A DNA stretch of 64,000 nt from Mycobacterium intermedium (GCF_002086275.1 NZ_MVHT01000004.1:62001-126000), one strand, 5' to 3'. Positions 15,739 through 24,628 are shown, counted from the stretch's first letter. Numbers and translations: made by a program. The notes: generated by a model not told the origin, from the sequence alone.

Positions 15739-17014
15739 GGTTGGCAACCTCCTTCTTCCAGCCGGTCACGTATTCGTCGGTCACCTTGTGCAGGTGGCGC
15801 AGCAGGATTTCCTGGTCGCACAGCGGGAAATCGCTGACCACCTTGGTGCCGATCATGGTCTGGGTGGCCTCCAGGGTGTTGGCGTCCTGCAGTGCGTATT
15901 CCTTGAACGTCACCGCGGCCAATTCCTGGGCCAGTCGCTCCCGCGCGTTGCGCGGCGGAACGAAGTACAGCGTGCACTCGAAGATGTGCTTGTCCACGGC
16001 GGTGGGCCAGTAGTGATAGGTCAGGAACCAGCCAGGTTCCCAGATCAACAGCATGAAGTTCGGGTAGAAGTGCCAGGAGTCGATGCCCCACTGCTTGACC
16101 TTCTTGGGGTTGACACCAGGCGGCAACTGATCCAGGTTGGCGATGACTTCGGGCTTGTCCCAAGGTCCGAACAATCCCGAGCGCAGCACCTGGTCCATCG
16201 GCTTGACCATGCTCATGTCCGCGGGTGGCGCCTGGCCGCCCCAGGTGGAGATCATGCCGTGTGGACTGGCCAATTCGTAGTGCAGCGCCTCGAAGCCGTA
16301 CTTCATGATCTTGGCGGCTTCTTCCTTGGTGTACTGGCCTTGGTGGAGCACGGGCGCGTGGTAGAACTCGGCGAAGGCGTCGATGAACAACTTCCAGTTG
16401 CTGCCGACTTCGGCCCGGTAGGAATAGGTTTCGGTCATGGCGTCGAAGGGATAGCCCTCGATGCCCTTACCCATCGGGCCGAGGTAGTCGATCAGCGGCT
16501 CGGCGTTCTGGTCAAAGTTGATGAAAATGAAGCCTTCCCAGACTTCGCACCGCACCGGTATCAGGCCGTAGTCGGCCTTGTCGACGTTGAAGAACTCATC
16601 CTCTTGCTGGATGAAGGTGAGATCACCGTCCAGGCTGTACCGCCAGGCGTGGTATTTGCAGGTGAACTGCCGGCAGGTGCCTGACGTTTCCTCATGTGGA
16701 AAGTCGTTCCACACCAACTTGTTTCCGCGGTGACGGCAGAGGTTGTGGTACGCCTTGATCGAGCCGTCCTTGGTCTTGACGACGATCACCGACATGCCTT
16801 TGCCCGCCGACGGCAGCTCTTTGGTGAAGTAGCTGCCGGTGCGCGGCAAGCGGTTTATCCGGCCGACGTTGAGCCACGTTCGCTTGAAGATCGCCTCGCG
16901 CTCGGCCTCGAAGAAAGCCGGGTCGATCGAGTCGGTGTAGTCGACCGGCGCGGTGCCCAGCTCGGGGTAGTTCTCGGTCCAGCTTCCGGCGGCTGGCTTC
17001 GGGAAGTGAGCCAA
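15722..17014 (-). CDS. Rieske [2Fe-2S] ring-hydroxylating oxygenase, alpha subunit
   Basis: This is a 430-residue oxygenase. The Rieske centre is C93-x-H95 (LCRHRGNK) and C119-xx-H122 (CKYHAW). The mononuclear iron site of the catalytic domain shows D212 with H219 and H224 in FIDAFAEFYHAPVLH. Such enzymes add one or two oxygens to aromatic or alicyclic rings, fed by a ferredoxin and reductase. Neither is in this operon; the Rieske ferredoxin at 33819-34211 is a possible donor. The start is TTG 17014 with AGG about 8 bases upstream. It follows the carboxymuconolactone-decarboxylase-like gene by 23 bases and overlaps the small unknown gene. Confidence 0.93.
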   Translation of the reverse strand: MAHFPKPAAGSWTENYPELGTAPVDYTDSIDPAFFEAEREAIFKRTWLNVGRINRLPRTGSYFTKELPSAGKGMSVIVVKTKDGSIKAYHNLCRHRGNKLVWNDFPHEETSGTCRQFTCKYHAWRYSLDGDLTFIQQEDEFFNVDKADYGLIPVRCEVWEGFIFINFDQNAEPLIDYLGPMGKGIEGYPFDAMTETYSYRAEVGSNWKLFIDAFAEFYHAPVLHQGQYTKEEAAKIMKYGFEALHYELASPHGMISTWGGQAPPADMSMVKPMDQVLRSGLFGPWDKPEVIANLDQLPPGVNPKKVKQWGIDSWHFYPNFMLLIWEPGWFLTYHYWPTAVDKHIFECTLYFVPPRNARERLAQELAAVTFKEYALQDANTLEATQTMIGTKVVSDFPLCDQEILLRHLHKVTDEYVTGWKKEVANRGVTV

Positions 17015-17037
17015 TGTAATTACCTACTCTCCTGTGT

Positions 17038-17592
17038 CTATGCCCCGTGGTCGATGCCGTCTCGCTCGACCTCGACGCCAAATGTGTTGAAGGCCATGGC
17101 CAGCGTGGTGTAGCAACCGACTGTGAAGACGTAGTCCATGAGTTGGCGGTGGTCCAGGCGGGCGCCGAGTGCGGCCCAGGTCTGGTCGGACAGCTCGGAC
17201 TTTTCGTCGAGTTCATCTACCCCGGTGATCACGGCGCGCTCGAAATCGTCCAAGCGGCGGCCCCACTCCTCGGGGTGCCGTACGGCCTCGATTTCGTCGT
17301 CGGTGACGCCCAATCGTTTGGCTATGTTCGCGTGATGCGTCCACTCGTAGGCGCACTGGCGCCGGTGGGCGACCCGCAACACGGCGAGTTCGCGAATCCG
17401 GGCCGGCAACGTGGAGTTGAACAGGTGCACGTTGAAGCCGAGGAATGCCTTGGCGAGCGCTGGGTGATGGGCGAATGTCGACAACGCGTTGCCGGCGCCC
17501 CTCGGGTTGCGACGTTCGGGGGGCAACATGCCGGCGAGTGACTTTTGGACAGCCTCGTCCCACTGGTCGGCAGGCAGCGGCGGCAGGCGCAT
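17038..17592 (-). CDS. carboxymuconolactone decarboxylase family protein
   Basis: This is a 184-residue all-helical protein of the CMD/AhpD superfamily. The core is LPARIRELAVLRVAHRRQCAYEWTHHANIAKRLG, where the family's CxxC peroxidase pair is reduced to one Cys plus nearby His residues, then LMDYVFTVGCYTTLAMAFNTFGVE. It may be a decarboxylase, hydrolase or redox helper. It is the first gene of the leftward operon with the Rieske oxygenase and FadE pair. Operator copy C ends 38 bases upstream of the start. The start is ATG 17592, upstream of which there is only a weak ribosome-site match (GGATG/GAGG-like). Confidence 0.88.
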   Translation of the reverse strand: MRLPPLPADQWDEAVQKSLAGMLPPERRNPRGAGNALSTFAHHPALAKAFLGFNVHLFNSTLPARIRELAVLRVAHRRQCAYEWTHHANIAKRLGVTDDEIEAVRHPEEWGRRLDDFERAVITGVDELDEKSELSDQTWAALGARLDHRQLMDYVFTVGCYTTLAMAFNTFGVEVERDGIDHGA

Positions 17593-17615
17593 CCCGGGAG
17601 CATCCTCTCAGAATA

Positions 17616-17630
17616 GAGAATCACATTCTC
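17616..17630. promoter_or_regulatory. operator-like palindrome GAGAA-N5-TTCTC, copy C
   Basis: The sequence is GAGAATCACATTCTC, with both arms exact. It lies 24 bases upstream of the start of the first gene of the Rieske/FadE operon, where a repressor would block transcription initiation. Confidence 0.7.
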
Positions 17631-17825
17631 ATTTCTAACCAATAGACTTGCACGAAACACCTGTCCGGTCAATCCTGACGAGTGCGTCCGCGGGCAGCGA
17701 GCCGCGGCGTCGCGGAACAAGAATTAGTTTTCCGGCGCGGTGCCGGGCGATTTGCCTAGTCGTTGGCCATTCGACGCGGGCGGGGAGGTATCAACGCGGG
17801 TTCTGGATGTTGATTCTCACTTGGC

Positions 17826-17840
17826 GAGAAGATAGTTTTC
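17826..17840. promoter_or_regulatory. operator-like palindrome, copy D (one mismatch)
   Basis: The sequence is GAGAAGATAGTTTTC, with nine of ten arm bases matching GAGAA-N5-TTCTC. It lies 100 bases upstream of the amidohydrolase start at 17941. A further TTCTC occurs just upstream, facing away from it. Confidence 0.45.
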
Positions 17841-17940
17841 AACAGTAGAGAGCTATGCGGATGCGGCGGCTCGTCAAAACTCGCGCGGGTGCCGCGCGCC
17901 CGACGGACTCTCGACGGATTCAACAGGAGAGGGGACGGTC

Positions 17941-19239
17941 ATGAACAAAGAGGACATGATCCTCATCAGCGTCGACGACCACACGGTCGAGCCGCCGAAC
18001 ATGTTCAAGAACCATCTGTCCAAGAAGTACATCGACGACGCGCCGCGGCTGGTGCACAACGCCGACGGTTCGGACATGTGGAAGTTCCGCGACACGGTGA
18101 TACCCAACGTGGCGCTCAACGCCGTCGCCGGCCGGCCCAAGGAGGAATACGGGATCGAGCCCACCGGTCTGGATGAGATTCGGCCGGGCTGCTACAACGT
18201 CGACGAGCGGATCAAGGACATGAATGCCGGCGGCATTCTCGCCTCGATCTGCTTCCCGTCCTTCCCGGGCTTCGCCGGTCGCCTGTTCGCCACCGAGGAT
18301 CCCGACTTCTCGCTGGCTTTGGTGCAGGCCTACAACGACTGGCACATCGAGGAATGGTGCGGCGCGTACCCGGCGCGGTTCATTCCGATGGCGATCCCGG
18401 TGATCTGGGACGCCGAGTTGTGCGCCGCCGAGGTACGTCGGGTCGCGAAGAAGGGCGTGCACGCGCTGAGCTTCACCGAAAACCCCGCCGCGATGGGCTA
18501 TCCCAGCTTCCACAGCGAGCACTGGAACCCGCTGTGGGAAGCGTTGTGCGACACCAACACCGTGATGAACATACACATCGGGTCCTCGGGACGGCTGGCC
18601 ATCACCGCCCCCGACGCGCCGATGGACGTGATGATCACGCTGCAGCCGATGAACATCGTGCAGGCCGCCGCGGACCTGCTGTGGTCGCGGCCCATCAAGG
18701 AGTACCCGGACCTCAAGATCGCGCTCTCCGAGGGCGGGACGGGCTGGATTCCCTACTTCTTGGAGCGCGCCGACCGGACCTACGAGATGCACTCGACCTG
18801 GACGAAGCAGAACTTCGGCGACAAGTTGCCGTCGGACGTGTTCCGCGACCATTTCCTGACCTGCTTCATCAGCGACAAGGTTGGGGTGTCGTTGCGCAAC
18901 ATGATCGGCATCGACAACATCTGCTGGGAGGCGGACTACCCGCACAGCGACTCAATGTGGCCCGGCGCTCCCGAAGAGCTGTGGGATGTGCTGTCGATCA
19001 ACAATGTGCCCGACGACGAGATCAACAAGATCACCCACCAGAACGCGATGCGCTGGTACTCCTTCGACCCGTTCACGCACATCACCCCGGAACAGGCGAC
19101 CGTCGGCGGGTTGCGTAAGGCCGCCGAGGGACACGACGTGTCCATTCGGTCGCTGAGTCACCACAAGGAGACGCGAGAGGGTTCGTCGTTCGCGGAGTTT
19201 GCCGCCACTGCGAAACAGATCACCGGCAATCAGGACTGA
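17941..19239 (+). CDS. amidohydrolase family protein (amidohydrolase 2 / ACMSD-like)
   Basis: This is a 432-residue TIM-barrel metal-dependent hydrolase or decarboxylase of the PF04909 type. The first metal motif is ISVDDHTVEP (DxH-like rather than HxH). Later landmarks are NIHIGSSGR, KIALSEGGTGWIPYFLERAD and CWEADYPHSDSMWP, with the terminal catalytic Asp in DYPHSD. Related enzymes decarboxylate or hydrolyse ring-derived acids. ATG 17941 has an AGGAGAGGGG ribosome site. It is transcribed away from the Rieske operon and followed by a strong hairpin. Two further PF04909 members lie at 34213-36498. Confidence 0.9.
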   Translation: MNKEDMILISVDDHTVEPPNMFKNHLSKKYIDDAPRLVHNADGSDMWKFRDTVIPNVALNAVAGRPKEEYGIEPTGLDEIRPGCYNVDERIKDMNAGGILASICFPSFPGFAGRLFATEDPDFSLALVQAYNDWHIEEWCGAYPARFIPMAIPVIWDAELCAAEVRRVAKKGVHALSFTENPAAMGYPSFHSEHWNPLWEALCDTNTVMNIHIGSSGRLAITAPDAPMDVMITLQPMNIVQAAADLLWSRPIKEYPDLKIALSEGGTGWIPYFLERADRTYEMHSTWTKQNFGDKLPSDVFRDHFLTCFISDKVGVSLRNMIGIDNICWEADYPHSDSMWPGAPEELWDVLSINNVPDDEINKITHQNAMRWYSFDPFTHITPEQATVGGLRKAAEGHDVSIRSLSHHKETREGSSFAEFAATAKQITGNQD

Positions 19240-19259
19240 GGGCCCCCCAGCGGCATCCG

Positions 19260-19319
19260 GCGAGCAGACGCAAACTCGTATCAATCGGCCCGCGATCATA
19301 CGAGTTTGCGTCTGCTCGC
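19260..19319. terminator. long perfect hairpin, GCGAGCAGACGCAAA family, copy 1
   Basis: This is a 22-base perfect inverted repeat (arms 19260-19281 and 19298-19319) with a 16-base loop. It starts 20 bases after the amidohydrolase stop and 24 bases before the acyl-CoA dehydrogenase start. The outer arm GCGAGCAGACGCAAA recurs at 24561-24620 and 43604-43667, in each case after gene ends. There is no clear U-tract, as is common for mycobacterial terminators. Confidence 0.6.
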
Positions 19320-19342
19320 GCTAAGAGAAAGTGCGAGGCGGG

Positions 19343-20509
19343 ATGGAATTTGAGCTGACCGAGGATCAGGAGCTGATCCGACGGTCCGTGGCCGAGTTGG
19401 CGTCGAAGTTCGACGACCACTACTGGATGGAAAAAGACCAGGCGCACGAATTCCCCACCGAGTTCTACCGCGCCATCGCCGACGGCGGTTGGCTCGGGAT
19501 GACCATCCCGACCGAATACGGCGGCCATGGGCTCGGCATCACCGAGGCCACCATCCTCCTCGAGGAGGTGGCCAAATCCGGTGGCGCGATGAACGCCGCC
19601 AGCGCGATTCACCTGTCGATCTTCGGCATGCAACCGGTGGTGGTGCACGGTTCCGAGGAGCTCAAGGCGCGCACGCTGCCACCCGTCGCGCGCGGCGACG
19701 TGCACGTCTGTTTCGGGGTGACCGAACCCGGCGCCGGGCTGGATACGTCGCGCATCACCACGTTCGCCAAGCGTGATGGTGACCGCTACATCGTCAACGG
19801 CCGCAAGGTGTGGATCTCAAAGGCCTTGGAGTCCGACAAGATCCTGTTGCTCACCCGGACCAAGTCCTACGACGAGGTCACCAAGAAGACCGACGGGATG
19901 ACGCTGTTCCTCACCGATCTCGACCGCAGCCGGGTCGACATCCGTCCGATCCGCAAGATGGGCCGCAACGCCGTCAGCTCCAACGAGTTGTTCATCGACA
20001 ACCTGGAGGTTCCCGTCGAAGACCGAATCGGCGAGGAAGGCAAGGGATTTCACTACATTCTCGACGGCCTGAATCCGGAGCGGATGCTGATCGCGGCCGA
20101 GGCCCTGGGCATCGGCAGGGTCGCGCTGGAAAAGGCCGTGAAATACGGCAACGAACGCGAGGTGTTCGGTCGTCCCATCGGCATGAATCAGGGCCTGCAG
20201 TTCCCGCTCGCCGACTCGTTGGCCCGCCTGGACGCCGCCGAACTGATGCTGCGCAAGGCCACCTGGCTCTACGACAACGGCAAACCCTGTGGGCGCGAAG
20301 CCAATACGGCGAAGTACCTGTGTGCCGACGCCGGATTCACCGCGGCGGACCGGGCGTTGCAGACCCACGGCGGCATGGGCTATGCCGAGGAGTATCACGT
20401 CACCCGGTACTTCCGCGAGGCGCGGTTGATGAAGATCGCGCCGGTCAGCCAGGAGATGATCCTCAATTTCCTGGGCTCGCACGTGTTGAAACTGCCGCGC
20501 AGCTACTAG
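19343..20509 (+). CDS. acyl-CoA dehydrogenase (FadE type)
   Basis: This is a 388-residue acyl-CoA dehydrogenase opening MEFELTEDQELIRRSVAE. The middle domain has CFGVTEPGAGLDTSRITT and VNGRKVWISKALESD. The C-terminal domain contains REVFGRPIGMNQGLQFPLAD and LQTHGGMGYAEEYHVTRYFREAR, the region carrying the catalytic acidic residue in many members. ATG 19343 is chosen (GAGGCGGG just upstream) over GTG 19331. It is followed 87 bases later by a thiolase, so the two may supply dehydrogenation and thiolysis of the same acyl chain (inference). Confidence 0.93.
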   Translation: MEFELTEDQELIRRSVAELASKFDDHYWMEKDQAHEFPTEFYRAIADGGWLGMTIPTEYGGHGLGITEATILLEEVAKSGGAMNAASAIHLSIFGMQPVVVHGSEELKARTLPPVARGDVHVCFGVTEPGAGLDTSRITTFAKRDGDRYIVNGRKVWISKALESDKILLLTRTKSYDEVTKKTDGMTLFLTDLDRSRVDIRPIRKMGRNAVSSNELFIDNLEVPVEDRIGEEGKGFHYILDGLNPERMLIAAEALGIGRVALEKAVKYGNEREVFGRPIGMNQGLQFPLADSLARLDAAELMLRKATWLYDNGKPCGREANTAKYLCADAGFTAADRALQTHGGMGYAEEYHVTRYFREARLMKIAPVSQEMILNFLGSHVLKLPRSY

Positions 20510-20596
20510 GTAGTTTGTTAGTCGCCGGACGTGCGTCGAACGTGTAGCGACGGCCACGCTCGGCGGGGCATATGAACCATCGATCGGAGCAGATCA

Positions 20597-21745
20597 ATGC
20601 GTGAAGCAGTCATCGTAGAGGCCGTCCGCACCCCGGTGGGGAAGCGCAACGGCGGACTGTCCGGGATGCACGCCGCCGACCTGTCCGCCGTCGTCCTCAA
20701 CGAACTGCTGGACCGCGCGAACATCGGCGTGGAGTTGATCGACGACGTGATCTGGGGCTGCGTGTCGCAGGTGGGCGACCAGTCGAGCAACATCGCGCGG
20801 TTTGCGGTCCTCGCCGCGGGTTGGCCGGAAAACATCCCGGGCACCACCGTCAACCGAGCGTGCGGGTCCAGCCAGCAGGCCCTTGACTTCGCGGCACAGG
20901 CGGTGATGTCCGGCCAGCAGGATGTCGTGGTGGCCGGCGGCGTTGAAGTCATGAGCCGCGTTCCGCTTGGTTCGGCCAGGGCTACCGGGATGCCGTACGG
21001 CCCGAAAGTCCTTGCCCGCTATGAGGATTTTTCGTTCAACCAGGGTCTGTCGGCCGAGATGATCGCCAAGAAGTGGGGACTTTCCCGCACTCAGCTTGAC
21101 GAGTACTCCGCGTTGTCCCACGAGCGTGCGGCCGCGGCTCAGGACAGCGGCGCCTTCACCGTTCAGATGGTCCCGGTATTTCCCGACGATGTTACGGTCG
21201 TCGACGCCGACGAGGGCGTCCGTCGCGGGACCACGGTGGAGAAGCTGGCCGCGTTGAAGCCCGCGTTCGTCGAGGACGGGGTCATCCATGCGGGAAACTC
21301 GTCCCAGATTTCCGACGGCGCCGCCGCTCTGTTGGTCACCACGCCAGAGATGGCGCTGGAGCTGGGTTTGACGCCGATCGTGCGGTACCGGGCGGGCGCG
21401 GTCACCGGCGCCGATCCCGTGCTCATGCTCACCGGCCCCATTCCGGCCACCGAAAAGGTGTTGCGCAAGTCCGGAGTTCAGCTCGGCGAGGTCGGCGTCT
21501 TCGAGGTGAACGAGGCGTTCGCGCCGGTGCCGCTGGCGTGGCTGGCCGAAACCGGTGCCGACCCGAGTCTGCTCAACCCGTTGGGCGGCGCGATCGCGCT
21601 AGGCCACCCGTTGGGCGCTTCGGGTGCTGTGCTCATGACGCGCATGGTGCATCACATGCGCGACAACGGGATTCGTTACGGCCTGCAGACGATGTGTGAG
21701 GGCGGGGGCACTGCCAACGCCACGCTGGTCGAGCTGATGTCTTAA
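20597..21745 (+). CDS. thiolase (acetyl-CoA acyltransferase, FadA type)
   Basis: This is a 382-residue thiolase that cleaves a 3-ketoacyl-CoA with CoA to give acetyl- or propionyl-CoA, or runs in reverse. The nucleophilic Cys89 lies in NRACGSSQQAL. NEAFAP is near residue 300, GHPLGASGA carries the catalytic His (about residue 337) and TMCEGGGTA the second Cys. It is slightly shorter than the common 390-400. The start is ATG 20597 with GGAG upstream. It lies downstream of an acyl-CoA dehydrogenase on the same strand. It is a true thiolase, unlike the DUF35-fused lipid-transfer-type protein at 27837-29498. Confidence 0.94.
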   Translation: MREAVIVEAVRTPVGKRNGGLSGMHAADLSAVVLNELLDRANIGVELIDDVIWGCVSQVGDQSSNIARFAVLAAGWPENIPGTTVNRACGSSQQALDFAAQAVMSGQQDVVVAGGVEVMSRVPLGSARATGMPYGPKVLARYEDFSFNQGLSAEMIAKKWGLSRTQLDEYSALSHERAAAAQDSGAFTVQMVPVFPDDVTVVDADEGVRRGTTVEKLAALKPAFVEDGVIHAGNSSQISDGAAALLVTTPEMALELGLTPIVRYRAGAVTGADPVLMLTGPIPATEKVLRKSGVQLGEVGVFEVNEAFAPVPLAWLAETGADPSLLNPLGGAIALGHPLGASGAVLMTRMVHHMRDNGIRYGLQTMCEGGGTANATLVELMS

Positions 21746-21785
21746 GACGAGGTATGCGCGGCCCTCTTGTGGACGTCGGCAAACC

Positions 21786-21809
21786 AACCTACTGTGTGTT
21801 CAGTAGGTT
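21786..21809. promoter_or_regulatory. 24-base inverted repeat upstream of second TetR gene
   Basis: The arms AACCTACTG and CAGTAGGTT are exact reverse complements separated by six bases (TGTGTT). The repeat ends 32 bases before the proposed start of the TetR gene and is unrelated in sequence to the GAGAA-N5-TTCTC family, so it is probably this regulator's own operator. Confidence 0.65.
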
Positions 21810-21841
21810 TGACAGCCGCCCGCCCAGCCCCTAGGAGTGCG

Positions 21842-22444
21842 GTGCCCGACGCACGGCCGTACGACACACTTCTCGCCAAGGGCGAGGACCGCAAACAGCG
21901 GATCCTTCAGGTCGCCCAACGGTTGTTGTCGCGCAACGGCTGGCGCAGTACGACGCTGGCGCAGATCGCTCGCGAAGCCGGCGTCTCCCCGGCGGGCCTC
22001 TTGCATCATTTCGAGTCCAAGGAGCAGTTGCTGCACGCCGTGCTGGACGCGCGCGACCTCGACGACGAGACGCACGCCGACCGGGGCGGCGATCTGATCG
22101 GCGAGATCGCCCAGGTTGCCGACCGCTTCAACCGAGCCCCCGACCTGGTGGGCACGTTCACCGTGTTGCTGGTGGAGAACATCGCCCCGGACGCTCCGCT
22201 GCACGACCGCTTGGTCGCTCGGCAGCGTGACGCGGCCCAGATCGTTGCCGACGGCATCCGCCGTGGTCAGGCCGCCGGCCGTTTTCGCAACGACATAGAT
22301 CCCGACGTCAAGGCGGTGGAAATCCTCGCCTTCATCCACGGAATGGAAATGACATGGTTGCTCGATCCTTCGATCCCGCTGACCGAGGTGTTCAAGGAAT
22401 ACGCGGAGGCGCTGGCGCGCGACTTCTCGCCTCAGAACAAGTAG
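21842..22444 (+). CDS. TetR family transcriptional regulator
   Basis: This is a 200-residue regulator. The N-terminal helix-turn-helix is complete: KQRILQVAQRLLSRNGWRS, then TLAQIAREAGVSPAGLLHHFESKEQLLHAVL. The C-terminal ligand domain has GTFTVLLVENI and LAFIHGMEMTWLLDPS. GTG 21842 is preferred: AGGAG lies just upstream and the 24-base palindrome then falls in the promoter; an in-frame ATG at 21767 would put the palindrome inside the coding region. It is followed 8 bases later by the unknown gene at 22453. Targets beyond itself are not evident. Confidence 0.9.
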   Translation: MPDARPYDTLLAKGEDRKQRILQVAQRLLSRNGWRSTTLAQIAREAGVSPAGLLHHFESKEQLLHAVLDARDLDDETHADRGGDLIGEIAQVADRFNRAPDLVGTFTVLLVENIAPDAPLHDRLVARQRDAAQIVADGIRRGQAAGRFRNDIDPDVKAVEILAFIHGMEMTWLLDPSIPLTEVFKEYAEALARDFSPQNK

Positions 22445-22452
22445 CGCAGGAC

Positions 22453-22956
22453 ATGCGATACCGCCTCGACGTCGTCGCGTCCAGCGTGGTCGACGTGGTC
22501 GCGTTTGCCGGCGGCTGGCTCTTCGACCGCGCGATGGCGGGTTGGGATGTCACGGTGCTGCTCACCGATCATCCGGACGACCGCCCGCTGCACATCCTCG
22601 GCGCCCGGACGCTCGACTTGGAGGTCGCGCTGGCCTCGGTGGGGACCCGTCCCAAGCCGCAGGCGTTGGCGGCCGCGGCGGACTTGCTCGGCTCCGATCC
22701 ACGGGTGCGGAACGGGGTGTTGCAGGCGCTCGACCACGGCGTCACCGAGGTCACGCTGTGGGGGCAGCGGTGGCCGGTCGAACTCGATGACAGCGTCGGC
22801 TTGGTCCAACACCGGTTGAGCATGGCGGCGCAGATATTCAAGGCTCGGGCGCTGGCCGCCGCCGCGGCCGCGGAGACCTCGGTAGGGGCGATCGAAACCT
22901 TCCGCAGCGGGCTGATGGCCCACCCGTCGGTCGCCGCTGACCTGGTGCCCGCCTAG
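22453..22956 (+). CDS. hypothetical protein
   Basis: This is a 167-residue protein, not recognised. It opens RYRLDVVASSVVDVVAFAGGWLFDRAMAG and continues with DVTVLLTDHPDDRPLHILGA. The middle and end are Ala-rich helices (FKARALAAAAAAETSVGAIE). It looks soluble, with alternating hydrophobic strands near the N-terminus. It begins 8 bases after the TetR gene and probably shares its transcript. The P450-ferredoxin pair follows after a 122-base gap that carries an operator-like site. Confidence 0.75.
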   Translation: MRYRLDVVASSVVDVVAFAGGWLFDRAMAGWDVTVLLTDHPDDRPLHILGARTLDLEVALASVGTRPKPQALAAAADLLGSDPRVRNGVLQALDHGVTEVTLWGQRWPVELDDSVGLVQHRLSMAAQIFKARALAAAAAAETSVGAIETFRSGLMAHPSVAADLVPA

Positions 22957-23035
22957 GCGGCAGGGCTTCCGTGACCGGGCGCCGCGCCCGACGTTGACGA
23001 CGCATAGGCCGTGTGGAAATCTGATACTCAACCAT

Positions 23036-23050
23036 GAGAGGCTGATTCTC
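23036..23050. promoter_or_regulatory. operator-like palindrome, copy E (one mismatch)
   Basis: The sequence is GAGAGGCTGATTCTC, with nine of ten arm bases matching GAGAA-N5-TTCTC. It lies 28 bases upstream of the P450 start at 23079. Confidence 0.6.
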
Positions 23051-23078
23051 ATCAGATGAGATTCGAATGGAGCTCTAG

Positions 23079-24362
23079 ATGGTGAACGACTACGCCGAAA
23101 TGAACTTCTTCCGCGATAGTCGGCTCGTCCAGGACCCGTATCCCTACTACGAGGCGTTGCGCCAGCAGTGTCCGGTGGCGAAGGAAAACCATCACGGCGT
23201 CACCATGATCACCGGCTGGGATGAGGCCTGCGCGGTGCTGAACGATGCCCAAACTTGGTCTTCATGCATTTCGGTGACCGGGCCATTCCCGGGCTTTCCG
23301 GTATCGCTCGAGGGGTTGGGCGACTCGGACATCACCGAACTGATCGAGCAGCACCGCGACGAGTTGCCGTTCAGCGATCAGCTGCCCACCCTGGACCCGC
23401 CGACCCACACCAACCACCGGTCCCTGCTGATGCGGTTGATCACGCCCAAGCGCCTCAAGGAGAACGAGGACGCCATGTGGGCGCTCGCAGATCAAGTGCT
23501 GGACGAATTCCTGGCGCCGGGAAAGGGCGAGTGGATCAAGGGTTTCGCGGGGCCGTTCACGCTGCTGGTCATCGCCGACCTGCTGGGCGTGCCTTTGGAG
23601 GACCGCGACAAGTTCGTCAACGGCATCCGTGAGCACTCGGGCGGCGGTATCGGCGGTACCGGCGACAAAGCGCTGGCGCACAGCCCGCTGGCGTTCCTTT
23701 ACGGTCTGTTTTCCGACTATGTCCGGGACCGTCGGAGTGCGCCGCGCGACGACGTGTTGACCGGCCTGGCGACCGCCACCTATCCCGACGGCTCGATTCC
23801 CGACGTCGAAGACGTGGCCCGGGTGGCCAGCAATGTCTTCTCCGCGGGCCAGGAGACCACGGTGCGGCTGCTCGGCGCCTCCCTGCAGATCTTGGGCGAG
23901 CGTCCCGAGATTCAAGCGCAGCTGCGCAGGGACCGCAGCCTGATCCCCAACTTCATTGAGGAGGCGCTGCGCATCGAGAGCCCGGTCAAGGGCGACTTCC
24001 GGATGAACCGGGTGCCCGTCAACGTTGGCGGTGTCGACCTGCCGGCCGGCACCACCGTGATGGTGGTGCAGGCCGCGGCCAACCGGGATCCGCGGCGGTT
24101 CGAAGAACCCGCCACGTTCGACCCGGGCCGCAAGAACGCCCGTCAGCACATCGCGTTCGGGCGGGGCATCCACAGTTGCCCTGGCGCCCCGTTGGCGCGC
24201 GCCGAAACCAGGGTGGCGCTCGAACGGCTACTCGACCGGACTACCGACATCAGGATCGATGAGACGGTCCACGGACCGGCCAATGACCGCCGCTACCAAT
24301 ATGTTCCGACCTACATCCTGCGCGGGCTCACCGAACTGCACCTGGAGTTCACGCCGGCATGA
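23079..24362 (+). CDS. cytochrome P450
   Basis: This is a 427-residue P450. The I-helix motif SAGQETT is present, and the K-helix ExxR lies in EEALRIES. The haem loop is FGRGIHSCPG with Cys367 as ligand. The stop overlaps the start of a [3Fe-4S]-type ferredoxin (ATGA), which is almost certainly its electron donor. An operator-like site ends 28 bases upstream, and ATG 23079 follows GGAGCTCTAG. The distal residues differ from the other three P450s here, so the four are not simple duplicates. The substrate is unknown; the context suggests a hydrophobic ring or chain. Confidence 0.95.
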   Translation: MVNDYAEMNFFRDSRLVQDPYPYYEALRQQCPVAKENHHGVTMITGWDEACAVLNDAQTWSSCISVTGPFPGFPVSLEGLGDSDITELIEQHRDELPFSDQLPTLDPPTHTNHRSLLMRLITPKRLKENEDAMWALADQVLDEFLAPGKGEWIKGFAGPFTLLVIADLLGVPLEDRDKFVNGIREHSGGGIGGTGDKALAHSPLAFLYGLFSDYVRDRRSAPRDDVLTGLATATYPDGSIPDVEDVARVASNVFSAGQETTVRLLGASLQILGERPEIQAQLRRDRSLIPNFIEEALRIESPVKGDFRMNRVPVNVGGVDLPAGTTVMVVQAAANRDPRRFEEPATFDPGRKNARQHIAFGRGIHSCPGAPLARAETRVALERLLDRTTDIRIDETVHGPANDRRYQYVPTYILRGLTELHLEFTPA

Positions 24363-24547
24363 AGGTTTGGGTTGACGACGGGGTATGTCGCGGGCACGGC
24401 ATGTGCCTGACGCTGTGTCCGGAGGTCTTCAGTCTGACCGACGACGGCTACGCTGAGGCGATGACTTCCGTCGTGCCAACGGAATTGGAAGAGGCCACCC
24501 GCGAGGCCATCGCGAGCTGTCCGGAGCAAGCCATCAAGGAGACCTGA
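24359..24547 (+). CDS. ferredoxin, single 3Fe-4S type, CX2HX2C
   Basis: This is a 62-residue ferredoxin. Cluster ligands are Cys10, Cys16 and Cys54 (SCPEQAI). The position that would be the fourth Cys is His13 (CRGHGMC), a pattern found in P450-partner ferredoxins of mycobacteria. It overlaps the upstream P450 by four bases, so the two are translationally coupled. It should pass single electrons to that P450. Confidence 0.93.
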   Translation: MKVWVDDGVCRGHGMCLTLCPEVFSLTDDGYAEAMTSVVPTELEEATREAIASCPEQAIKET

Positions 24548-24560
24548 CCCTCCCCGGTGC

Positions 24561-24620
24561 TGAGCAGACGCAAAATCGCTTAAAACACAACAGTTTAGGC
24601 AAACTTTACGGCTGCTCGCG
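24561..24620. terminator. imperfect hairpin, GCGAGCAGACGCAAA family, copy 2
   Basis: This is a degenerate inverted repeat with outer arms GAGCAGACGCAAA and GGCTGCTCGC. It lies between two convergent ferredoxin genes (stops at 24547 and 24629) and probably serves as a bidirectional terminator. Confidence 0.45.
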
Positions 24621-24628
24621 GAAGGGTT

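Larger units (their letters stand above)
17593..17940. promoter_or_regulatory. 348-base divergent promoter region
   Basis: This gap separates the leftward Rieske operon from the rightward amidohydrolase. No gene is supported. It holds operator copies C (17616-17630) and D (17826-17840), one near each start, and a weaker resemblance near 17709-17723 (AAGAATTAGTTTTCC region). Confidence 0.55.
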
